A stretch of DNA of 64,000 nt, taken from Pirellulales bacterium (GTDB lineage Bacteria > Planctomycetota > Planctomycetia > Pirellulales > Lacipirellulaceae). The notes beneath the pieces were generated by a model. That model had not been told where the DNA came from, made no database searches, and worked only from the letters and a program-made list of their open reading frames with translations. This document shows, piece by piece, positions 1 through 8,600 of this stretch (the first letter of the stretch is position 1; each line of letters begins with the position of its first letter). A program made the position numbers and the translations under genes. The DNA lies in contig JAHBXQ010000002.1 of the NCBI GenBank assembly GCA_019636345.1, forward strand, positions 744,001 through 808,000. Direction: 5' to 3'.

Positions 1-215
1 TTTCACGGTAACATGCCCGTGCATAAGCGTCCACGAATCGACCTCGCCTCCGCGGGGAGCCGCGGGAACCCCGTCTGATTATGCCGATTTCTCCGACCGA
101 CAGGCCCGCAGGCTTCCGAGTCGCAAGCCGCGCTCCCCAGCCAGCGGCCCACCGGCCTCCGATGGCGCCCCGCTTCCAGATAGCTCGCCCTTAGCGAGCA
201 GTCGCTTCCCTAGGC
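1..215. other. Left window edge, nothing recognised
   Basis: About 215 nt upstream of the GT9 stop. No gene or RNA recognised; a minus-strand frame there has no coding character. Confidence 0.3.
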
Positions 216-1286
216 TCAAGCCGCCCCGCGACCAAAACGGGCGCCCGTCGCCGACCCGTCCAGCCCCTTCGCCACGGCCACCAGCACCCGCTCCACCGAG
301 AGGTCCTGCATGCAGCGGTGGTGCCCCAGCGGGCAGGTGCGGGCCATGCACGGCTGGCAGTCGAGCCCCAACGTGAGACACTGTTCCCCCGCGTAGTGGG
401 TCGCTGTTAGCTTGGGCCCCGTCGGACCGAACAACGTCACCACCGGCCGCCCGAACGCGACCCCGAAGAATCGCGGCCCGCTGTCGGTGGTGACCAACAG
501 CCGACAGCGCTTGATCACCCCCTTGCTCAGCCCCAGCGGGACGTCAAAGTCGGCCAGACTCGTCACGGCCGGGCGAGCCGCCTGCCGGACGATGTCGCGT
601 GCGGCGTCGCGCTCGGCCGGTCCGCAGTTGACCAGCACGCTGAGCCCCCGCTCGTCGACCAGCCGCGCCGCCAGCGCGGCGAAGTGCTCGACAGGCCAGC
701 TCTTGGCGGCGCCGAACGCTCCCCCCGAGTTGAGCACGACGACCCGTTCCCCCGCGGGCAAGCCCAGCGCCGCCCACGCCCGGTCCGCGGCCGCTTCGTC
801 CTCGGCGGTCGTCGCCAACTCCAGCCGCGGCGGCTCCCAGTCGCAGCCCGCGGCCATGGCGACCTGCAAGTACGAATCGATCGTCGGCGCGGGAACCCGT
901 CGCCAACCGCGGCGCGGTTCGTAGAGCCGCGTCGTCAACAGCGGGCTGCGCCCGTCCCGGGCGAAGCCGATCCGTTCGCGGGCCCCCGAGCGCCACGCCA
1001 ACCACGCGGTTCGCAGCGAGTTGGTCAGCAACACAATCTTGTCGAGCCGTTGTTCGCGCAGCCGCGCGATCGTCGCGGCCGACCCGCGCTCGGGTTCGCG
1101 CCGGTCCTTGCTCGACAGGACGATCTCGTCGAACCACGATTGCCCGGCAAGGACCTCGGCGACGTAGGGTCGCATCACGCCGACCAACCGCCCGTCGGGT
1201 CCGGCAAGTTTCCGCAGCGCCCGCAGCGCCGGCGTCGCCATGACGACGTCGCCGATCCAATTCGGTAGAAAGACGCCCAGTCGCAT
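216..1286 (-). CDS. waaF: Glycosyltransferase family 9, heptosyltransferase II type
   Basis: A 356-residue GT-B fold glycosyltransferase of family 9, the family that moves heptose from ADP-heptose to the inner core of lipopolysaccharide on the cytoplasmic face of the inner membrane. The N-terminus MRLGVFLPNWIGDVVMATPA is the classic GT9 start. The C-terminal half has the donor-site signature TTDSGPRFFGVAFGRPVV and LFGPTGP, and the Cys-rich stretch CQPCMARTCPLGHHRCM seen in WaaF. The open frame continues upstream for over 100 codons, but that part has no family resemblance, so the ATG at 1286 is chosen. The acceptor sugar in planctomycetes is not known; the symbol reflects family resemblance only. 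Confidence 0.88.
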   Translation of the reverse strand: MRLGVFLPNWIGDVVMATPALRALRKLAGPDGRLVGVMRPYVAEVLAGQSWFDEIVLSSKDRREPERGSAATIARLREQRLDKIVLLTNSLRTAWLAWRSGARERIGFARDGRSPLLTTRLYEPRRGWRRVPAPTIDSYLQVAMAAGCDWEPPRLELATTAEDEAAADRAWAALGLPAGERVVVLNSGGAFGAAKSWPVEHFAALAARLVDERGLSVLVNCGPAERDAARDIVRQAARPAVTSLADFDVPLGLSKGVIKRCRLLVTTDSGPRFFGVAFGRPVVTLFGPTGPKLTATHYAGEQCLTLGLDCQPCMARTCPLGHHRCMQDLSVERVLVAVAKGLDGSATGARFGRGAA

Positions 1287-1410
1287 CCGTGCCGCCGGGT
1301 GAAAGGAGAAGTTTGCCGAGGATTCGCCCCGCCGAAAAGCAGCGATTGCACTCGGAGCGGGCGCAATATACCCCGACCGGCTCGATGCCAGCAACGCGAG
1401 TCGGCCCGCG

Positions 1411-1740
1411 TCATTGTTCCTTCGGCGAGTCGTCGACCGTCGCCGATTCCACGGCCCGGAACCGACTGGCAAGCAGCAGCCGTTCATACCACCGCGGACG
1501 CCGCAGGCGCCGGTCGTCGGACGAGACGACGTGCGTCTTCCCCCGCCGGGTTCGCAACCGTAGTCGAGCGTCGGGGAGCACCTCCTCGACGACCCAGTAC
1601 TTGTCGACCAGATAGCTGTATTCGTCCCCATGGGCGGCCGGGATCACGTCCTGGGCCCGCGGACCGGGGCTGGGGCTCACCTTCTGGAGCCGATAAATCA
1701 CCCAATCGCCGGTCTTGTAGTCGTTGGCTGCCATGCGCAT
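1411..1740 (-). CDS. Small conserved hypothetical protein
   Basis: A 109-residue basic soluble protein starting MRMAANDYKTGDWVIYRLQK. The frame is open further upstream, but the sequence there is low quality; the alternative ATG two codons downstream (1734) is equally possible. The first half looks like a short beta-rich module (GDWVIYRLQKVSPSPGPRA, YSYLVDKYWVVEEV, RLRLRTRRGKTHVV). The second half is Arg-rich (DDRRLRRPRWYERLLL). There is no signal peptide or membrane segment. It reads in the same direction as the GT9 gene, with a 124-nt gap between them. I do not recognise a named family and assign no function. Confidence 0.6.
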   Translation of the reverse strand: MRMAANDYKTGDWVIYRLQKVSPSPGPRAQDVIPAAHGDEYSYLVDKYWVVEEVLPDARLRLRTRRGKTHVVSSDDRRLRRPRWYERLLLASRFRAVESATVDDSPKEQ

Positions 1741-1903
1741 CGTCGCGTGTGAACGGCTCCCGAGGCGCGCTGCGCCCTGCTTGCTATCGACGCAATCCCC
1801 GCTAACGCAAGCACATAGGATCGCTGCTGTCACCGAGTCTTAACACAATCTTCACCCGACGCCTACCGCGGTTTTTCGGAACCCTAGAGACGAGAATCGA
1901 CCG

Positions 1904-2533
1904 CTACGCCAAGTCGATGCCGCGCCCCGCGAGCTCGCCCCTCAGTTGGGTCGCGTCCCGAAACTGCACCGCGTCGAACCCCGCCTCCCGAGCGCCGACG
2001 ACGTTTTCCTCCCGGTCGTCGGTGAACAAAATCGCTCCCGGTTCGACCCCGGCGAGTTCCGCGGCGTACCGATAGATCTCCGGCTCGGGCTTCATCGCCC
2101 GCGCCTCGAAGCTGAGCGCCGCCAGCGGAAACAGCTCGCCGACGAACGGAAACCGACCGCCGGTCACGAACCCCCAGTCGAACGCGTTGGTGTTCGACAA
2201 GATTCCCATCCGCATCCCCGCCGCATGCAACGCGCGGGCCAACGAGATCGTCGGCTCGATCGGGGCGAAGATGTCGCTGGCCGCGGCGTACAGTCGCTCG
2301 CGACTTGGCTCCGTGCCCGTCTCCTGACAGAAGTGCTTGTACGCCTCCTCGCGAGTCGCGTCGCCTCGCTCCAACCGCCACTGAAACGACGCCCCGCCGC
2401 GCCCGTCGAACAGGGCTCGCCGCACGGCAGCTGCCTCCACGCCGGCGACGGCGGCCATTTGCCGGCACATTTGGTCGTGGCAGAACGACAGCAGCACCCC
2501 GCCGAGATCAAAATAGACGAACTGAATCGACAT
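1904..2533 (-). CDS. HAD-superfamily phosphatase, YihX-like
   Basis: A 209-residue cytoplasmic phosphatase of the HAD-IA subfamily. Motif I is FVYFDLGGVLL with the nucleophilic Asp; the second Asp of the usual DxD is replaced by Gly, as in the YihX/epoxide-hydrolase-N group. Motif II is GILSNTN, motif III the Lys of AMKPEPEIY, and motif IV ILFTDDREEN. A helical cap lies between motifs I and II. ILSNTN plus DLGGV most resembles sugar-phosphate phosphatases such as YihX (alpha-glucose-1-phosphatase), but substrates are poorly predictable in this family. The ATG at 2533 gives the expected start just before motif I. It is transcribed away from the C45 hydrolase on the other strand. Confidence 0.85.
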   Translation of the reverse strand: MSIQFVYFDLGGVLLSFCHDQMCRQMAAVAGVEAAAVRRALFDGRGGASFQWRLERGDATREEAYKHFCQETGTEPSRERLYAAASDIFAPIEPTISLARALHAAGMRMGILSNTNAFDWGFVTGGRFPFVGELFPLAALSFEARAMKPEPEIYRYAAELAGVEPGAILFTDDREENVVGAREAGFDAVQFRDATQLRGELAGRGIDLA

Positions 2534-2694
2534 CGTGACAACCGCTTGCTCAACCGGGTGATGACGAAATCGCCCGCGGAAAGCCCTGCGGACGGAATCG
2601 CAATTTTCAGCTATAACGCGACGAGACGAGCCCCGCGGCCGGGTCGACTCGCACTGCTGGCGAACTCACTGATTCTTGTCGATCGGCGATCCTG

Positions 2695-3906
2695 ATGACA
2701 ACCGAGCATTTCCAAATCTGCCGAGCCATCCGACACGTACTGACTCTCGCTCCTGCGCTGGCTGTCGCCTCGTGCTCCGCAGTCGCGCCGGCACGCGAAG
2801 CCCCGGACGCCGATCCCGTCGCTGCGCCGCGAGTCTTTCGCCCGCTTGCCGCCGAGGGGGGGCGACTCGTCTACCACGGCCCGATCCCCGTCGTTTTCTT
2901 GCAAGGCTCCCCCGAGGAAATCGGCCGGCAGCACGCCGCGCTTCTGGGACCCTCGGCGACCCCCGTGCTTGATTTCCCGAAACGCTTCATCGCCGCGGTC
3001 GGCGCCGAGGCGTTTTGGCCGCTGGTGGTCCAGGCCGGTCGCACGCTCATGTTGCAGGCGCCCGAACCCTATCGTCGCGAACTGGCCGCGGCCGAGACCC
3101 ATGGCGCCATTGACGCAGCGATGTGCGAGGTCCTCCCCGTGGCCAACACGCTGCTCGAATTGCGGCGCCTGGGGTGCTCGGCCGTCGCCCTGGAGGATGA
3201 TCGCACCGCCGGCGATGGTCCGCTGCTAGGCCGCAACTTCGATTTCGCGACGCTGGGCATCCTCCACAAATACAGCATCGTGTTCGTCGTCCGACCGACC
3301 GGCAAGCATGCGTTCGCGTCGGTCGGGTTTCCTGGACTCGGGGGGGTCCTGTCGGGAATGAATGATGCGGGACTTGCCGTGGCGACGCTCGACGTCGAAC
3401 GTTCCGCTGACAAGTCGCGCAAGTTCGACCCGACCGGTACGCCGTTGGCGTTCGTCTTTCGTCGGATGCTCGAGGAATGCACGACCGTCGACGAGGCCGA
3501 GGCGCTGCTGCGGGCCGAGAAGGCGACGACCTGGATGAACCTGATCGTCTGCGACGTCCGCACCGCGGCCGTGCTGGAAATCACCCCCGCGACGATCGGC
3601 CGCCGCGATCCTGGCGACGGGGTCCTGCGGTGCACGAACCACTTCCGCGCCGCCGGACTTTCGGTCGGCGAGAAGTGCTGGCGCTACGATCGGCTCGCCG
3701 ATGCACAGTCGAGCCGCGAATGGAACGTCGCCGGCGTGCAGCGGCTGATGCACGCGGTCCACCAGGACGACAACACGCTGCAGACGATGGTGTTCGAGCC
3801 GCGAGGACTTCGACTCCATTTGGCGATCGGCGAGCCCCCGGTCTCGGCGTTGCCGACGACGACGCTCGACCTCGCCCCGCTGCTAGCAGGGGATGCGGAC
3901 GAGTAG
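2695..3906 (+). CDS. C45-family Ntn-hydrolase lipoprotein
   Basis: A 403-residue protein related to peptidase C45 / acyl-CoA:6-aminopenicillanate acyltransferase, Ntn hydrolases that use an N-terminal cysteine for amide hydrolysis or acyl transfer. The likely nucleophile is C161 in RRLGCSAVALEDD, followed by the family block LLGRNFDFATLGI. Here the catalytic Cys is internal, so activity would need processing, as in other C45 proteins. The first 26 residues form a signal sequence ending in the lipobox AVAS-C27, so a lipid-anchored protein outside the cytoplasm is inferred. A second block, FPGLGGVLSGMNDAGLAVA, also fits the family. The substrate is unknown. Confidence 0.78.
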   Translation: MTTEHFQICRAIRHVLTLAPALAVASCSAVAPAREAPDADPVAAPRVFRPLAAEGGRLVYHGPIPVVFLQGSPEEIGRQHAALLGPSATPVLDFPKRFIAAVGAEAFWPLVVQAGRTLMLQAPEPYRRELAAAETHGAIDAAMCEVLPVANTLLELRRLGCSAVALEDDRTAGDGPLLGRNFDFATLGILHKYSIVFVVRPTGKHAFASVGFPGLGGVLSGMNDAGLAVATLDVERSADKSRKFDPTGTPLAFVFRRMLEECTTVDEAEALLRAEKATTWMNLIVCDVRTAAVLEITPATIGRRDPGDGVLRCTNHFRAAGLSVGEKCWRYDRLADAQSSREWNVAGVQRLMHAVHQDDNTLQTMVFEPRGLRLHLAIGEPPVSALPTTTLDLAPLLAGDADE

Positions 3907-4149
3907 CAGCCTGTCGAGAAGGGCGACTGGCTCGCGGACCAATGCCAATAGACAAAAGCGGCTTTCCGCGAGCGCGTCTGTTCTCATTTTCAACAGCCTG
4001 ACAGCCGACGCGATTCTCCCTTGTGTGAATCTAGGCAGCTTGCGGTCTCGGCGCCCACGGAGTCGAAATCTCTGCACCTTCGGACATCCGCGCGGCGATA
4101 TTGGTGTGCGTACGCAATGGATTGCGTCGACCACGCCGAGGGAACTGCC

Positions 4150-4902
4150 ATGTCCGCCCCCGCTGTCCCGTTGACCGTTCTGTGCACTGCGTTCGGCCCC
4201 CAGGGGGGACTGGCTCGTTTGGCTGCCAGCTTGCGGGCGATCGACCCCGCGGCGCGACTCATCGCCGCCGGGCCCGCCGCCGAGGCCTGTCCCGAGGTCG
4301 ACGTGGTGAAGACTGCCGCCGGCATTTCGCCCGGCGCGGCCCGCAACGCAATGCTGGCTCGGGTGCGCACGCCCCACTTTGCGCTGGTCGGCGACGAACT
4401 GGAGCTCCATCGCGGCGCGGCCCTGGCCGACTTGCTCGCCCCCGTCCTCGCCGGGCGGCTTGATCTGGCCGCGGGCGAGTTGGTCCGCTGTCGCAAAAAG
4501 TTGCTGGTGCTCACCAACCGCGAGCCCGCTCCCGGCCACGGTACGTTCCAACTGGACAAGGGGAGCCTCGCCCTCCACGCCGGCGTACGAACCGCGGGCG
4601 AAGGGTACCAGGTGTGCGACTACGCCCATCATTTCTTCGCTGCGCGGACCGACAAGGTTCGCGCGATGGGGGGCTGGGACCCGCAACTTGTCGTCGGCAA
4701 CGAGTTGGAATTCTTCGTCCGAGCTCAGCGATTCAATGTCCGCATCGGCGTCTGTCCGCACGTCGCCGCGTGGCACTGGGGCGCCCCGGCGGCTGCGCAC
4801 GGAGCGATCTCCGTCGAAGCCGTCGGCCGGATGAACGTCTGCCGGCTCACCCTCGCCGACGGCACGACCGTACAGTCGCAGCCCGCCCGTCTGGCCGCAT
4901 AG
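4150..4902 (+). CDS. GT-A type glycosyltransferase-like protein
   Basis: A 250-residue protein beginning MSAPAVPLTVLCTAFGPQGG, a beta-strand start typical of GT-A sugar transferases. GAARNAMLARVRTPHFALVGDELELH resembles the region around the nucleotide-sugar site, although a clear DxD is replaced by GDELE. The C-terminal block AMGGWDPQLVVGNELEFFVR, followed by RIGVCPHVAAWHW, matches the acceptor-side motif of GT2 and B4GALNT-like enzymes (GGxDxxxxxxExxDFxxR). A good Shine-Dalgarno, GAGGGAA, lies 7 nt before the chosen ATG. Donor and acceptor are unknown. No polysaccharide cluster surrounds it, though the GT9 gene is 3 kb away. Confidence 0.6.
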   Translation: MSAPAVPLTVLCTAFGPQGGLARLAASLRAIDPAARLIAAGPAAEACPEVDVVKTAAGISPGAARNAMLARVRTPHFALVGDELELHRGAALADLLAPVLAGRLDLAAGELVRCRKKLLVLTNREPAPGHGTFQLDKGSLALHAGVRTAGEGYQVCDYAHHFFAARTDKVRAMGGWDPQLVVGNELEFFVRAQRFNVRIGVCPHVAAWHWGAPAAAHGAISVEAVGRMNVCRLTLADGTTVQSQPARLAA

Positions 4903-5053
4903 CGGCTGCTGGCGCGATCGCCTGCAACGGGCGCCGCTAAACCAACCGATTGCGCAGGTCGAGTGCACGCCACTTACAACGCCCATGCCTTCGTCCTGAA
5001 AGGCCGTCTCCGACCGGCCAGGGCCAATTCCCGCATTTCCGCGGACTATCCTC

Positions 5054-5082
5054 TTGAATATGTCGTAATCTGACGATATATT
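5054..5082 (+). promoter_or_regulatory. arsR promoter with overlapping dyad operator
   Basis: A -35 element TTGAAT (5054-5059) and a -10 element TATATT (5077-5082) are separated by 17 nt, upstream of the ArsR gene at 5111. An imperfect dyad, 5058-5081, with the core ATGTCGTAATCTGACGATAT lies exactly over the spacer, the expected place for a repressor to block RNA polymerase. The half-sites TCGT/ACGA recur in the next intergenic region. The assignment to autoregulation by the ArsR protein is inferred from position. Confidence 0.65.
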
Positions 5083-5110
5083 TGATTGACAGTCCTCCCG
5101 GGCGAACCGC

Positions 5111-5428
5111 ATGTCGACCAAGAAGAAATCTCCCCCCAAGTTGCTCGATCTTGCCGCTCTTGAGCAGGCGGCCGAGTGCCTGCGCACCCTCGCCCATCCC
5201 CATCGGTTGCGAATGGTCCAGTTGTTGCTGCAGGGCGAGTATACGGTCGGCGAACTGGCCGAAGCGTGCGGCATCGCCAGTCACATGGCCTCGGAGCACC
5301 TGCGACTCATGAAGCACTGCGGCCTGCTCGGCAGCGAGCGCGACGGCCGCAAGACCTACTACACGATCGCCGAGCCGCACTTGGCCGCGATTCTGGGCTG
5401 TATTGAAAGCCGGTTCGGGGCCGCTTGA
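5111..5428 (+). CDS. ArsR/SmtB-family transcriptional repressor, probable sulfur-stress sensor
   Basis: A 105-residue winged-helix repressor. The DNA-binding helix-turn-helix is YTVGELAEACGIASHMASEH, followed by the wing SERDGRKTYYTI. Four cysteines are present: C23, C53, C70 and C97. The classical metal-binding ELCVCDL motif of ArsR/SmtB is missing. The first cysteine of the BigR/SqrR persulfide-sensing dithiol pair is replaced (MVQLLL), so another Cys pair, for example C53/C70 or C23/C97, would have to serve if this is a thiol sensor. The gene heads a cluster with a rhodanese and a CoA-disulfide reductase/rhodanese, which supports a role in reactive sulfur response. It is probably autoregulated through the dyad at 5058-5081. 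Confidence 0.85.
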   Translation: MSTKKKSPPKLLDLAALEQAAECLRTLAHPHRLRMVQLLLQGEYTVGELAEACGIASHMASEHLRLMKHCGLLGSERDGRKTYYTIAEPHLAAILGCIESRFGAA

Positions 5429-5454
5429 TCGGCGGCAAGTTTTTTTCGCCACTC

Positions 5455-5474
5455 ATATCGTACTATCACGACAA
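5455..5474 (+). promoter_or_regulatory. Second ArsR-type operator, before the rhodanese gene
   Basis: The sequence ATATCGTACTATCACGACAA matches the arsR operator core (5060-5079) at 14 of 20 positions, including both half-sites TCGTA and ACGA at the same spacing. It lies 29 nt upstream of the rhodanese start codon and covers a possible -10 element TACTAT (5461-5466). This points to direct repression of the rhodanese gene by the same ArsR protein. Confidence 0.6.
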
Positions 5475-5502
5475 TTTGACAATTTACGCCCGGAGCACTT
5501 CG

Positions 5503-6048
5503 ATGACTGCTGCGATCGCCACGATCTCGCCTCAAGAACTTCATGAAGCCCTGCAACGCAACGCCGGCGCGACGGTCATCGACGTCCGCACCCCCGCCGA
5601 GTTCCGCGAGGTCCATGCGACCCCGGCCCGCAACGTGCCGCTCGACCAACTCGCTGCCGAACACGTCGCCGACTGCGAGATCGCCTACGTCATCTGCCGC
5701 AGCGGCGGGCGAGGACAGAAGGCTTGTGAGAAGCTCCTCGCCGCCGGCTGCGCCAACGTCGTCAACGTCGAGGGGGGGACCGCCGCCTGGGAAGCTGCCG
5801 GGCTGCCGGTGGTCCGCGGCAAGAAAACCGTCTCGCTCGAACGGCAGGTCCGTATCGCAGCCGGGTCGCTCGTCGTGCTCGGCGCCGCGCTTGCGTGGTT
5901 CGTTCACCCTGCCTTCGTCGGGCTGTGCGCGTTCGTCGGCGCGGGCCTCGTCTTCGCCGGCGTCACCGACACCTGCGGCATGGGCCTGATGCTGGCCAAG
6001 ATGCCCTGGAACCAAGTGCGCGACGCCGCGAGCTGTTCGGTCCGGTGA
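5503..6048 (+). CDS. Membrane-anchored rhodanese with DUF2892 tail (YgaP-like)
   Basis: A 181-residue protein with an N-terminal rhodanese domain (about residues 8-105) and a C-terminal pair of membrane helices of the DUF2892 type (GSLVVLGAALAWFV, GLCAFVGAGLVFAGV, then TDTCGMGLMLAKMPWN). The sulfurtransferase active-site loop is CRSGGRG with C65 as the persulfide-carrying residue; DVRTPAEF is the canonical rhodanese substrate-side motif. The architecture equals E. coli YgaP, an inner-membrane sulfurtransferase. The ATG at 5503 follows GGAG by 8 nt; the frame is open upstream but that part contains the operator. Second gene of the sulfur cluster. Confidence 0.88.
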   Translation: MTAAIATISPQELHEALQRNAGATVIDVRTPAEFREVHATPARNVPLDQLAAEHVADCEIAYVICRSGGRGQKACEKLLAAGCANVVNVEGGTAAWEAAGLPVVRGKKTVSLERQVRIAAGSLVVLGAALAWFVHPAFVGLCAFVGAGLVFAGVTDTCGMGLMLAKMPWNQVRDAASCSVR

Positions 6049-6072
6049 ACTTGCCGGCCAACGCACCATGGC

Positions 6073-6231
6073 GCCGCAGAGAGCACGGAGAACACGGAGA
6101 GGGGAGGATCGCAAAAGCGGCATCTTGATCCGACGGACTGAAGAGCTCCCTGGGGAGCTTGCCTTCCTCCTCTGACCACAGGAGGGATCTCAGGCCTCGC
6201 CCCTCTCCGTGCCCTCGGTGGTCTCTGCGGC
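6073..6231. repeat. Long imperfect inverted repeat (intergenic palindromic element)
   Basis: Two 32-nt arms, 6073-6104 (begins GCCGCAGAGAGCACGGAG) and 6200-6231 (ends GGTGGTCTCTGCGGC), are reverse complements at 28 of 32 positions, with 95 nt between them. The element fills most of the gap between the rhodanese and the CoA-disulfide reductase genes. Similar words (CGCGGAGAACGCGGAGG, CCTTGGCGGT, CCGCCAAGAG) recur near 8000, 14240 and 44090. It may be a small non-autonomous mobile element or a transcript-stabilising hairpin. Confidence 0.6.
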
Positions 6232-6279
6232 AAGTCGACTGACAACCGTTCACCCACGCGTTTCAAGGAGCGAACAATA

Positions 6280-7971
6280 ATGCGAGTCGTCATCATCGGC
6301 GCCGTGGCCGGAGGGGCCTCGGCGGCGGCGCGGGCCCGGCGATTGGATGAACACGCCGAAATCACGCTCGTCGAGCGCGGCGAAGCCCCCTCGTTCGCCA
6401 ACTGCGGGCTTCCCTACTTCATCGGCGGGGTGATTGAGTCGCGCGACAAGCTGCTCGTGGCGCCCGTCGCCCAGTTGGTCGACCGGTATCGCCTGACCGT
6501 CCACACCCGGACCGAGGCCCTCGCCGTCGACCGACAGGCGAAGAGCGTCACGGTGCGCAATCTGACAACGGACGAAGTCAGCACGCTTCCGTACGACAAG
6601 CTGGTGCTCGCCCCGGGCGCCTCGCCGCTAAGGCCCCCTTTCCCAGGCGCCGATCTGCCGAGCGTCTACACGCTCCGCGACCTCCGCGACGCCGATCGGC
6701 TCCATGCTCTCGCCGCGACGGCCAAGCGGGCGGTCGTCGTCGGCGCCGGGTTCATCGGCCTCGAAATGACCGAAAACCTCGTCCGCCGCGGGCTCACGGT
6801 CTCCGTGGTCGAGCTCGCCCCGCAGGTGCTTCCCCCGTGGGACGCCGAAATGGTCGCTCCCGTCGCGCAGCACCTGCGCGATCGCGGCGTCGAGCTCAAA
6901 CTCCAAGACGCCGCCGAGGCGATCGAGCAGCTCGCCGACGGCCAGGTGCGCGTGAAGCTGAAATCAGGCGCCGCGATGGAAGCCGACTTCGTCGTTCTGG
7001 CGATCGGCGTCCGGCCCGAGAACAAGCTGGCCGTCGATGCCGGGCTCGAAGTCGGTCCCCGCGGCGGGATCGTCGTCAACCGACACATGCAAACCTCCGA
7101 CCCCGACGTTTACGCTGTGGGCGACGCAGTCCAGGTGCGGCACGTCATCGACGGCTCGCCCGTGCAGATCCCGCTGGGAGGACCCGCGAATCGGCAGGGC
7201 CGCATCGCCGCGGACCATATGTTCGGCCGCGACAGCGCGTACCGCGGCACGCAGGGCACGGCGGTGGTCGGCGTGTTCGACATGACCGCCGCGATGACCG
7301 GCTTCAGCGAGAAGGCCCTCGCCGCCGCGGGAATCCCGTTCCGCAAAGCGACGATCCACCCGGGCCACCACGCCGGCTACTACCCCGGCGCCCAGGCGAT
7401 GACGCTCAAACTCATGTTCGCCCCCGACACGGGCAAGCTGCTCGGCGCCGAGGGGGTCGGCCGCGCGGGGGTCGACAAGCGGATCGACGTCCTGGCCGTC
7501 GCCATCCAAGCCGGCATGACCGTCTACGACCTTGAAGAAATGGAACTGGCCTACGCCCCGCAGTACGGCTCGGCCAAGGACCCGATCAATATGCTCGGGT
7601 TCGTGGGCGCCGGGATGCTTCGCGGCGATCACCCGACAGGCGATCCAGCCGAGCTGCTCGAGGGCCCGGTCCCCGGCGGCGCGGGCGAAGGCGCCGGGTA
7701 CTCGCCCCCCCCGCGTGCCGAACGGTTCGTCCTCGACGTCCGCACCCCGACCGAGTTCCACCGCGGCCACGTCTTCGGCGCCAAGAACATCCCGATCGAA
7801 GAACTGCGCAGCCGGCTCGACGAGATCCCCCGCGACCAACCGATCGTCGCCTACTGCCAAGTCGGCATGCGCGGCTACCTCGCCACGCGCCTCCTGCTGC
7901 AACACGGCTTCAACGCCGCCAACCTCAGCGGCGGGTACGCCAGCTACGTACAGTATCGCGAGTCGCGATAG
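6280..7971 (+). CDS. CoA-disulfide reductase fused to a rhodanese domain
   Basis: A 563-residue FAD/NAD(P)-dependent pyridine nucleotide-disulfide oxidoreductase of the CoADR-RHD type, which reduces CoA persulfides, CoA disulfide or polysulfide. The FAD fold starts at residue 1 (VVIIGAVAGGASAAARARRL). The single redox cysteine is C42 in SFANCGLPYFIGG, as in CoA-disulfide reductases. An NAD(P) fold follows near residue 150 (AVVVGAGFIGLEMTENLVRR) and a dimerisation domain after about 320. The C-terminal rhodanese (about 470-563) carries DVRTPTEFHRGH and a catalytic loop CQVGMRG with C526. With the rhodanese and ArsR genes it makes a sulfane-sulfur handling set, probably under the same repressor though no operator was seen directly before it. 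Confidence 0.9.
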   Translation: MRVVIIGAVAGGASAAARARRLDEHAEITLVERGEAPSFANCGLPYFIGGVIESRDKLLVAPVAQLVDRYRLTVHTRTEALAVDRQAKSVTVRNLTTDEVSTLPYDKLVLAPGASPLRPPFPGADLPSVYTLRDLRDADRLHALAATAKRAVVVGAGFIGLEMTENLVRRGLTVSVVELAPQVLPPWDAEMVAPVAQHLRDRGVELKLQDAAEAIEQLADGQVRVKLKSGAAMEADFVVLAIGVRPENKLAVDAGLEVGPRGGIVVNRHMQTSDPDVYAVGDAVQVRHVIDGSPVQIPLGGPANRQGRIAADHMFGRDSAYRGTQGTAVVGVFDMTAAMTGFSEKALAAAGIPFRKATIHPGHHAGYYPGAQAMTLKLMFAPDTGKLLGAEGVGRAGVDKRIDVLAVAIQAGMTVYDLEEMELAYAPQYGSAKDPINMLGFVGAGMLRGDHPTGDPAELLEGPVPGGAGEGAGYSPPPRAERFVLDVRTPTEFHRGHVFGAKNIPIEELRSRLDEIPRDQPIVAYCQVGMRGYLATRLLLQHGFNAANLSGGYASYVQYRESR

Positions 7972-8600
7972 CGCGTGTCTTGGTTCGCAAGCGCGACGTC
8001 GCCGCGGAGAACGCGGAGGCCGTCCCGCCGGGCTGTTCGAGGCTCGCCTTGGCGGTGCGTACGGGACCTCCGTGGAGCAAAACTCAATGCGTGATTCGTG
8101 CAAAACCCAGCGGACAGCGCGTGCGGTCCTGGTCCTAACCCCAGACATGCCGGCGACTTAGCCGAACGACCGCCGGGGGCCGTGGCCGAGTTTTGCTAGC
8201 AGAACTCCGGGGGGGCGAGCAAAACTCCTCGTGTCGCCCCGCGCCGAATCCCCGGGCGAAGCCGACAAGCCCTGACCGTCCCAGGGACCGCACGACCGCC
8301 GACTTCGGCCCGCGTGACGCAACATCTTGGTTGTACGCGAGGCGGCGGCCCAATTTCTACAAGAAATCCCGAACGCGCCAGCGGCACACAGTTGCCGTGA
8401 CGGCCGCCCTTCCATGCGCCGACTGAGCACGCATTCCCAAGTTCCGAAACACCCCTCCAACGTGGGGGGGACATGCCACAAGAATCGGATCGAGCGAACC
8501 TGCTCAAACAATTCGCCTCGATTCTGTTTGCGAGCAGTTCCTGCTAGCCGTATGGTGAAGCGCGGGGGGAGTCCGCGCTATCACGACAAGGGACTCCGCG
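7972..8600. other. Intergenic region, no gene seen
   Basis: No credible coding frame. Near 8000 there is a CGCGGAGAACGCGGAGG ... CCTTGGCGGTGCG pair related to the palindromic element at 6073. The 11-mer GAGCAAAACTC occurs at 8073-8083 and 8217-8227, and GAGTTTTGCT lies at 8188-8197, making a 10-bp perfect inverted repeat with the second copy. No convincing promoter for the following gene was found; AAGGGA sits 8 nt before its ATG. Confidence 0.5.
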
